A stretch of DNA of 64,000 nt, taken from contig NZ_FWFL01000004.1 in assembly GCF_900172295.1 (NCBI RefSeq), forward strand, positions 248,001-312,000. Reading direction: 5' to 3'. This DNA is from Roseovarius litorisediminis (GTDB lineage: Bacteria; Pseudomonadota; Alphaproteobacteria; Rhodobacterales; Rhodobacteraceae). The notes beneath the pieces are model-generated. The model ran no database searches and had not been told where the DNA came from. It saw only the letters and a list, made by a program, of their open reading frames with translations. This document shows, in pieces, positions 58,361 to 64,000 of the stretch; within the stretch, counting starts at the first letter, position 1; each line of letters opens with the position of its first letter. The position numbers were made by a program, and so were the translations under genes.

Positions 58361-59776
58361 TCATTCGCGCAGAATAACCCCCGGATTCATAATGCCAACC
58401 GGATCCAGCGCGGCCTTGATTGCGCGCATCATCGACAGTTTGGTCGGGTCACCGTAGCGTTCCAGATCATCCACTTTCAGCCGTCCGATTCCATGCTCGG
58501 CCGAAATCGACCCGCCCATTTCATCAACCAGATCATGCACCGCGCGCTTGATCGCGTCGCGTTGATTGCGGTGGTCATCCCGGTGGTGCCCCGCCAGGGG
58601 GAAAACGTTGTAATGCAGGTTGCCATCACCCAGATGTCCGAAACAATTGATCCGGAAATCACCCAGACCGGCAATGATTTCGCCTCCCCTTTCAATAAAC
58701 TCGGGAATGACGCTCATCGGTACAGAGATATCGTGCGAGCTGACGGACCCTACCCGCCGGTTTGCTTCGGGGATTTGTTCACGCACCTCCCAGAAGGCAT
58801 GTCTCTGCGCCTGGGATTGCGCGATCGTGCCGTCGCTGACCAGCCCCGCCTCGAACGCATCAGCAAACAGAACCTCAAGTGCTTCAGACGGATTCAGCCC
58901 ACGTGCCAGACCAACATCAATCAAAACAAACCATTCCGGGGCCACCTCAAAGGGCTGGCGCAAATCTGGCAGGGCCTCGGTCAGAAACTCCAATCCGGTG
59001 CGGTGCATCAATTCAAACGCGCTGATCGCCTCTCCCAACTGATCGCGCGCCATTGCCAAAAGATTCAATGCAGCGCGCGGGTCTTTCACCGTCATCAGCG
59101 CCGTACCTTCGCCTGCAGGTATTGGGTGAAGTTTCAGCGCGGCCGCCGTGATCACCCCCAAGGTGCCTTCCGAACCAATAAGCAGGTTCTTCAGATCATA
59201 CCCGGTATTGTCCTTGCGAAGGCGTTTTAGCCCGTGCCAGATCTGCCCGTCAGGCAACACGGCCTCCAACCCCAGACACAGATCGCGGGCATTGCCATAG
59301 CGTAACACATTCACCCCGCCCGCATTGGTAGCCAGATTGCCGCCGATACGCGCGCTGCCTTTGGCGGCAATCGACAAGGGAAACAAGCGATCCACTTTGC
59401 TGGCCGCATCATGAATATCTGCCAAAATCACCCCAGCTTCGACAACCATCACGTTCTCGTCAGGGAAAACACCTCGTATCGCACACATGCGCTCAAGGCT
59501 CAGAACAACCGGTGCCGGGCCATTTGCGCTGATCTGGCCGCCCACCAGGCCTGTACCCCCACCGTAAGGTATTATGGGCACGCATGCCTTGGCGGCGGCA
59601 CGCACAACAGCGGCTACATCTTCGGTGCAATCTGGTGCCACAACGACACCCGCCTGGCCCTGCCAACGGCCGCGCGGCTCTTGCAGATAAGCGGGTGAAA
59701 TGTCGCGAAAGGCGGCGGGCGGCAGAAGCCGACGCAGATTTGCGACGAAAGCGGGATCAGCAGAATTCAGGGTCAT
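58361..59776 (-). CDS. FAD-binding D-2-hydroxyacid dehydrogenase (VAO family)
   Basis: Flavoenzyme of 471 residues. The N-terminal FAD-binding PCMH domain has PYGGGTGLVGG near residue 70 and RIGGNLATNAGG near 145. The C-terminal FAD-oxidase domain ends with the metal/substrate motif CFGHLGDGNLHYNV and SAEHGIGRLK. The pattern is closest to D-2-hydroxyglutarate or D-lactate dehydrogenases; the exact substrate is open. Transcribed alone; no GlcE/GlcF partners are adjacent, which argues against glycolate oxidase. Confidence 0.9.
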   Translation of the reverse strand: MTLNSADPAFVANLRRLLPPAAFRDISPAYLQEPRGRWQGQAGVVVAPDCTEDVAAVVRAAAKACVPIIPYGGGTGLVGGQISANGPAPVVLSLERMCAIRGVFPDENVMVVEAGVILADIHDAASKVDRLFPLSIAAKGSARIGGNLATNAGGVNVLRYGNARDLCLGLEAVLPDGQIWHGLKRLRKDNTGYDLKNLLIGSEGTLGVITAAALKLHPIPAGEGTALMTVKDPRAALNLLAMARDQLGEAISAFELMHRTGLEFLTEALPDLRQPFEVAPEWFVLIDVGLARGLNPSEALEVLFADAFEAGLVSDGTIAQSQAQRHAFWEVREQIPEANRRVGSVSSHDISVPMSVIPEFIERGGEIIAGLGDFRINCFGHLGDGNLHYNVFPLAGHHRDDHRNQRDAIKRAVHDLVDEMGGSISAEHGIGRLKVDDLERYGDPTKLSMMRAIKAALDPVGIMNPGVILRE

Positions 59777-60009
59777 ACCCCTGTCCTAGCACGCACGCCG
59801 GGACCGTCCAGTCCTTCTTGTTGAAAGCGCGCAGCCCGGTGGTAATTCGGCATCCTTTCAACGCGACCCTCCCTATGGCCCCCGAAATACACGCTAAGGT
59901 CGATTTATCTGGACAGACCTTCAATCAAAGGTGAATATACAACCACAGATTAGTAGAATGTGTTTCACCCAAACTTTCATTCCCAAGTTCTTTCAACAAG
60001 GAGATTTCC

Positions 60010-61413
60010 ATGAAACCGGTCCTGTTAACGACAGCGCTTTTTGCATTGGCTGGCGGCAGCGCCTTCGCCCAGAACAGCTTTCCCAGCGATTACCAAAATA
60101 CCTGCGGCCTTGATTCCAGCGGCTTTGATGCGTGGTTTTATTCAGGGTCCGCCGCGCAGAATGGCGCGGTCAGCCCGGCTGACGGGTTTACCTTTCCACC
60201 AATAAAGAACACCGATTGCGACTTTTACAAATGGGGGGCGCAGATGTTCTTGTGGCTGACCAGCCCGGCGCCAGGCGATGATCTCGTGTTCGACAGCCCC
60301 GAATTCTACGATGTGGTCGCCAATGCTCAGGGTGGGTTCAGTTTTCAGCAAAACAGTACCGAAGCTGCCAATCTGATGAGCCTGCGCAGCGTGAAAGCCG
60401 AAGATATCGGTGGAACTGGACAGGCCGGAGGCAGCGATGTTCTGATCAGTCAGAAAGGCTCTCTCAACTATTACGGCATCCACACCAACGATATCTATGC
60501 CCAGTACCTGACCGGACAGAAAACCGGAAAATTCACCGGCACGCCCATTGCCGAAAACTTTCCCACGACCGAAGCAGACATGGCACTCATCGCGGCCTAT
60601 GTTGGCCATGATCTGGCAAATCCGCAGGCCATGACGATGGAACTCAAGACCTCATGGGTGGATGCCTCAACGGTCGATGCTGCAGAATTTGTCACCATGA
60701 AAGCCCAGGTTCCGGCCTATACCAAAACGTCCGACACCACCTGGACGCGGAATGGATCGGAAACACTTGAACTGGCGCTGGTCGGAATGCACATCGTTGC
60801 CCCCGTGAATGGCCACCCCGAACTGGTCTGGATCAGTTTCGAGCATATCAGCAATGCGCCAAATGCCGAATTTTACTATCTCAACCAGCAGGGCACGGCG
60901 ACATCGCAGGCTTATGACAGTACCGGCAACTGGACATTTCTGCCATCAGGTGCAGCCCAGCCCGCTGCTGTGACAACAGTGGCCAGCGTCGACAGTTCCG
61001 GCAATATCACCGCTGACAAGGGCAGCACGATTGTCCCGGTCGATGTGGTTCAGGAAAACCCCTGGGGCAACAGCCCCGCAGAGACAACCGAGGTTGAAAG
61101 CAATACCGATCTGGTTTCGCTGAATGCCACGGTTCTGGGCATGCTGGCGAAACTGGGGGATGTACGCGGCAATTACTACCAGCTGGGCGGCATCTGGACG
61201 GCTGAGGGCCAGATACCAACCAGCGGCACAGATGCGAACATCCGCGGCGGTCTGCGGCTGGCCAATTCCACGATGGAAACATTCCACCAGTACCCGGATA
61301 CCAACAACGGGTTTCAGTCTGAAAACTGTTTTACCTGCCACAACGTAAGCAGCAGTAGTGACGGCATCAAAATCAGCCACATCTTTGGTGGCTTGTCCCC
61401 TCTTTCCAAATAA
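60010..61413 (+). CDS. Exported protein with C-terminal CxxCH motif
   Basis: 467 residues with a Sec signal peptide (cleavage after SAFA) and AAGGAGATTTCC before the ATG. No clear domain over the first 400 residues, which are Gly/Ser/Thr/Asn-rich and look extracellular. The conserved-looking segment LRLANSTMETFHQYP precedes a single CFTCH motif at 440-444 close to the C-terminus, fitting covalent heme c. I do not recognise the family by name. It stands alone and ends at a GC-rich hairpin. Confidence 0.72.
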   Translation: MKPVLLTTALFALAGGSAFAQNSFPSDYQNTCGLDSSGFDAWFYSGSAAQNGAVSPADGFTFPPIKNTDCDFYKWGAQMFLWLTSPAPGDDLVFDSPEFYDVVANAQGGFSFQQNSTEAANLMSLRSVKAEDIGGTGQAGGSDVLISQKGSLNYYGIHTNDIYAQYLTGQKTGKFTGTPIAENFPTTEADMALIAAYVGHDLANPQAMTMELKTSWVDASTVDAAEFVTMKAQVPAYTKTSDTTWTRNGSETLELALVGMHIVAPVNGHPELVWISFEHISNAPNAEFYYLNQQGTATSQAYDSTGNWTFLPSGAAQPAAVTTVASVDSSGNITADKGSTIVPVDVVQENPWGNSPAETTEVESNTDLVSLNATVLGMLAKLGDVRGNYYQLGGIWTAEGQIPTSGTDANIRGGLRLANSTMETFHQYPDTNNGFQSENCFTCHNVSSSSDGIKISHIFGGLSPLSK

Positions 61414-61422
61414 ACATGGCAT

Positions 61423-61443
61423 GGCCCCGGCCAAACCGGGGCC
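61423..61443. terminator. Bidirectional hairpin terminator
   Basis: Perfect eight-base stem GGCCCCGG/CCGGGGCC with loop CCAAA between two convergent genes; TTCCTATT follows on the plus strand. Strong stem, weak T-run. Confidence 0.7.
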
Positions 61444-61446
61444 TTC

Positions 61447-62265
61447 CTATTCTTCCGCATCGCGCAAATAACGCGGTCGAAGTACCACAACAGTAGGTTG
61501 GGAGGGCAAAGAGCGTAGTGAAATTTCGATCTCGCTGCCGCCCTCATTCACAATCGGAAAATCAGGCGCCATCCCCGCCAGGAAACGCCCCAGCGTACCA
61601 TCGCCAAACCAGTGCATGGGAATGATGATTCTGGCCCTGAGCCGCCGCAGCACCTTCATCATCGTGGGCAGGTCAAGTGTCATACCTCCGTCCACCGCCG
61701 CCATGACAACATCCATACGCCCAAGGGCTGCGTATTGTTCGTCTGTCGGCTCGTGATGCAGATGGCCAAGATGCCCGATGCACAGGCCTGCCGCCTCGAA
61801 TACGAAAATCGAGTTACCCTTGGGTTCGATCCCGCCACCAAAGGACCGGATATCGGTTGGCACATTGCGGATCAGCATGTCCTCCAGATCAAGGTGGTGT
61901 TCGATGCCCTGACCAAATTCACCCCAGCCGGGCAGGACATTGGGAATTTCAGGATCCGGATAGGCTGTCCAATGGGTGTCATGGGCGTGGTTCATCGTAA
62001 CCGCATCCGGGGTGAAATCCACGTTGCCGATGAACCCGGTAAAATCCGTTACAGCACTTCTTTGTCCCGCCTGAATCAGGAAAGACGCATGCGCGATATA
62101 ACTGATGCGCACTGAAAATTCGGGCAGCGGATCGCTGAAGGCGGCCTTCTGCAGATACTCTAACCCCGGGGCGCTTTGCGAAATGGCAATGCAATGGCTG
62201 GGCCGACGTTCCTGCGCGGCAGCGGGCGGTACCAACATTATCAGAACAAGGATAAAACGTATCAT
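61447..62265 (-). CDS. Exported MBL-fold hydrolase, UlaG-like
   Basis: Metallo-beta-lactamase fold protein of 272 residues from ATG 62265, with AAGGAGG eight bases upstream and a Sec signal peptide (cleavage after PPAAA). The metal ligands follow the UlaG-like pattern: YIAHASFLIQAG, MNHAHDTHW, GHLGHLHHEP, AVDGGMTLD and IPMHWF. UlaG proper is a cytosolic lactonase, so the export signal makes this a distinct periplasmic enzyme. Substrate unknown. Confidence 0.85.
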   Translation of the reverse strand: MIRFILVLIMLVPPAAAQERRPSHCIAISQSAPGLEYLQKAAFSDPLPEFSVRISYIAHASFLIQAGQRSAVTDFTGFIGNVDFTPDAVTMNHAHDTHWTAYPDPEIPNVLPGWGEFGQGIEHHLDLEDMLIRNVPTDIRSFGGGIEPKGNSIFVFEAAGLCIGHLGHLHHEPTDEQYAALGRMDVVMAAVDGGMTLDLPTMMKVLRRLRARIIIPMHWFGDGTLGRFLAGMAPDFPIVNEGGSEIEISLRSLPSQPTVVVLRPRYLRDAEE

Positions 62266-62332
62266 GGCAGCATACCTCCTTGTCCCACCAAGGTAGCACA
62301 CAAACCCCATCCGTCACCCCTAAAGGATTGGC

Positions 62333-62917
62333 TTATCCGGCTTCGGTGCGTCCACGCCGGTCCATCCTGAGCGACGCATAGAGCACATGGGTGCGCCAGC
62401 GACCGTCGATTTGCAGATAGCTTTGTGCGACACCTTCGTATTTGAACCCGCTTTTTTCCAGCAAGGCACGCGAGGCCTTGTTCTCCGGCAGGCAGGCGGC
62501 CTCGATCCGGCTCAGATCCAAACGCTCGAACGCATAATGCACCATGCCCAATATGGCCTCTTTCATATAACCCTGCCGCGCAAAGGGCGCGCCGATCCAA
62601 TATCCCAGGGTGCCCGCCTGAGACGGGCCGCGCCGAATATTGTCCAGGGTGATCGCGCCCAGCAAAACCTGATCTTCACGCCGGATCAGGAAAAGCGGTA
62701 CGGCCGAACCGTTGGAGATCGAACGCTGCGCCCAATAGACCCGGTTGGTGAAACCCTTGCGTGCCAGATGATCCCGGGCCCAGCTTGGTTCCCAGGGGGT
62801 CAGGAAATCTGCACTTGTCGTGCGCAGGCTGCTCCAATCGCGAAAATCATTCATCACCGGCTGGCGCAGGGTCATGCGCTCGGTCTCGATCCGCAGCTTA
62901 CGGCGCGGGATAAACAT
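62333..62917 (-). CDS. GNAT acetyltransferase, RimJ/RimL-like
   Basis: 194-residue N-acetyltransferase of the RimJ/RimL type, which usually acetylates the N-terminus of ribosomal or other proteins. The acetyl-CoA-binding loop is GAPFARQGYMKEA in motif A, followed by the conserved N of CLPENKASRALLEKSGF. It overlaps the M16 peptidase stop by one base (TGATG), so the two are co-transcribed; this pairing of an M16 peptidase with a RimJ-like gene is common in Rhodobacteraceae by my recollection. Confidence 0.92.
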   Translation of the reverse strand: MFIPRRKLRIETERMTLRQPVMNDFRDWSSLRTTSADFLTPWEPSWARDHLARKGFTNRVYWAQRSISNGSAVPLFLIRREDQVLLGAITLDNIRRGPSQAGTLGYWIGAPFARQGYMKEAILGMVHYAFERLDLSRIEAACLPENKASRALLEKSGFKYEGVAQSYLQIDGRWRTHVLYASLRMDRRGRTEAG

Positions 62918-64000
62918 CAGGCTGCGCGCCTTTCCTGCAATGCCTCCAGCGTGGGCGCATTCCCGACCGGACCATAAAGTGCCATCGCCGCAGGGGCGCG
63001 TGCCGCTATCTGCTCGGCCAATGCTGAAACATCTTTTAGTCCTACCGCATCGATCCGTTCAACGACTTCTTCCAGCGCAGGCACCCGGCCCCAGATTTGC
63101 AACATCCGCGCCAGACGTTCGGCCCGGTTGCTGGGGCTTTCCAACCCCATCAACAGACCCGCTTTCATCTGAGCCCGGGCGCGCTCGACTTCCTCTGCGC
63201 TCATGTCATCTGCCGCGCGTTTCATCTCATCGACAGTGATCCGGGCCAGTTCCGGCATCTGCTCGGCCGAGGTGCCGGCATAGATCGTGGTCATGCCCGT
63301 GTCAGAATAGGCCCCGGCCTGCGCGTAAATAGTGTAACAAAGGCCCCGCTTCTCGCGGATCTCCTGAAACAGGCGTGACGACATGCTGCCTCCAAGCGCA
63401 CTGGCATATATCTGCGCCGTATATATCTGCGGATCGGCATAATCCGGGCTTTCAAAGGCAAGCGCGAAATGCGCCTGTTCCAGATCCTTGATGTGACGGC
63501 TTTCGCCGCCCATGAAACGTGCGACCGGTGGCTCGATCACTGCACTGGGCACCATGTCACCGAACATCTTTTCAGCCAAACGCACCAGCGCATCGTGATC
63601 CACCGCCCCCGCCGCCGACAGGATCATTTGCCCGGGCCGATAATACTGTTCGACGAACCCTTCCAGATCGTGGCGCGCAAAGGCCTTGATCCGCTCTTCC
63701 GGCCCAAGAATGGTGCGGCCAAGTGGGTGATCGGGATATGCCTCTTCCTGCAACCAGTCAAAGATGATGTCGTCGGGCGTATCCAGCGCCTGACCGATCT
63801 CCTGCAGGATAACGCCCCGCTCGACCTCGATCTCGCGGGCGTCAAAGATCGGGTTGCGCAGAATATCCGCTACCACGTCCAGCGCCAGCGCCACATCGTC
63901 CTTCAACACGCGCGCGTAATAGGCCGTGACCTCGCGGCTGGTATAAGCGTTGATATACCCTCCCACGTCCTCGATCGCCTCTGCAATCTCAAGCGCGGTG
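62917..64000 (-). CDS. M16 family zinc peptidase, 5' partial
   Basis: Pitrilysin/processing-peptidase-like protein cut by the window edge; the frame continues upstream (TALEIAEAIEDVGGYINAYT), so 63966 is not the start. The visible part has ERGVILQEI with the distal zinc-ligand Glu region, the GYINAYTSREVTAYYARV block and the C-terminal M16 domain with the RGLCYTIYAQ loop. The HxxEH zinc motif should lie just beyond base 64000, so whether it is the active or inactive partner cannot be judged. Confidence 0.9.
   Translation of the reverse strand, partial: TALEIAEAIEDVGGYINAYTSREVTAYYARVLKDDVALALDVVADILRNPIFDAREIEVERGVILQEIGQALDTPDDIIFDWLQEEAYPDHPLGRTILGPEERIKAFARHDLEGFVEQYYRPGQMILSAAGAVDHDALVRLAEKMFGDMVPSAVIEPPVARFMGGESRHIKDLEQAHFALAFESPDYADPQIYTAQIYASALGGSMSSRLFQEIREKRGLCYTIYAQAGAYSDTGMTTIYAGTSAEQMPELARITVDEMKRAADDMSAEEVERARAQMKAGLLMGLESPSNRAERLARMLQIWGRVPALEEVVERIDAVGLKDVSALAEQIAARAPAAMALYGPVGNAPTLEALQERRAA

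Noticed and set aside
1..64000. Prophage, insertion sequence, integron or defence island
   Set aside because: No transposase, integrase, phage structural, toxin-antitoxin or restriction genes, and no CRISPR-like spaced repeats were seen.

Overview
The window is GC-rich, densely coded DNA from an alphaproteobacterium, most likely a marine Rhodobacteraceae (Roseobacter-group) species. This rests on protein character throughout (GluRS2-type GltX, RirA-like Rrf2 regulator, DUF3305/DUF3306/DUF6494/DUF6505 formate dehydrogenase accessories, DUF4444-type ligase) and on the gene order gcvT-gcvH-gcvP and zur-znuC-znuB divergent from znuA. No rRNA, tRNA, CRISPR array, prophage or insertion sequence was seen. 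Both ends cut a gene: an L,D-transpeptidase at the left and an M16 peptidase at the right.

Left third (1-27 kb) is mostly housekeeping. It holds a Cys-rich orphan protein, a cold-shock protein, tesA divergent from ybbA-ybbP, an inositol-monophosphatase family enzyme, and a LuxR-type regulator fused to an alpha/beta-hydrolase fold. An M8-like secreted metallopeptidase follows, with a noncoding GTACG repeat array upstream of it. Next come the glycine cleavage operon gcvTHP behind a tandem glycine riboswitch, an EntA-like dehydrogenase beside a RirA-like Fe-S regulator, a GGCT-family gene with a disrupted 5' end, a DUF2254 membrane protein, gltX, a Tat-exported metallo-beta-lactamase fold enzyme, an esterase, a membrane gene broken by an in-frame TGA, nadE, an exported MORN-repeat protein and an SDR.

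Middle (27-41 kb). leuA is preceded by a leader peptide with four consecutive Leu codons, on what looks like a leaderless transcript, overlapping an attenuator. Then come a TetR-controlled quinone reductase/DUF1772 pair, a cupin, an acyl-CoA synthetase, the zinc uptake locus, an FbpA/FutA-type iron-binding protein and a two-component pair placed tail to tail.

Right third (41-58 kb) is a large formate dehydrogenase neighbourhood. On the minus strand lie a Tat-targeted Cys-type molybdo/tungsto-FDH catalytic subunit, its Fe-S subunit and cytochrome b subunit, a WD40-cytochrome c fusion, a 45-residue membrane protein, and an NtrC-like regulator that lacks the GAFTGA loop. Upstream are the Tat-signal peptide protein, a TorD chaperone, DUF3306 and DUF3305. 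Divergent from these are a four-cluster ferredoxin-like protein, a reduced substrate-binding-protein/cytochrome c fusion, DUF6494, Mrp, a biotin-ligase-fold protein and DUF6505, followed by the TupABC tungstate transporter. The whole reads as one unit for making and running a periplasmic tungsten-dependent formate dehydrogenase: metal import, cofactor and Fe-S delivery, chaperoning, export and electron transfer. The last 6 kb hold a D-2-hydroxyacid dehydrogenase, an exported CxxCH protein, a UlaG-like hydrolase, a GNAT acetyltransferase and the start-truncated M16 peptidase.

All functional calls come from reading motifs and context; no database search was possible.
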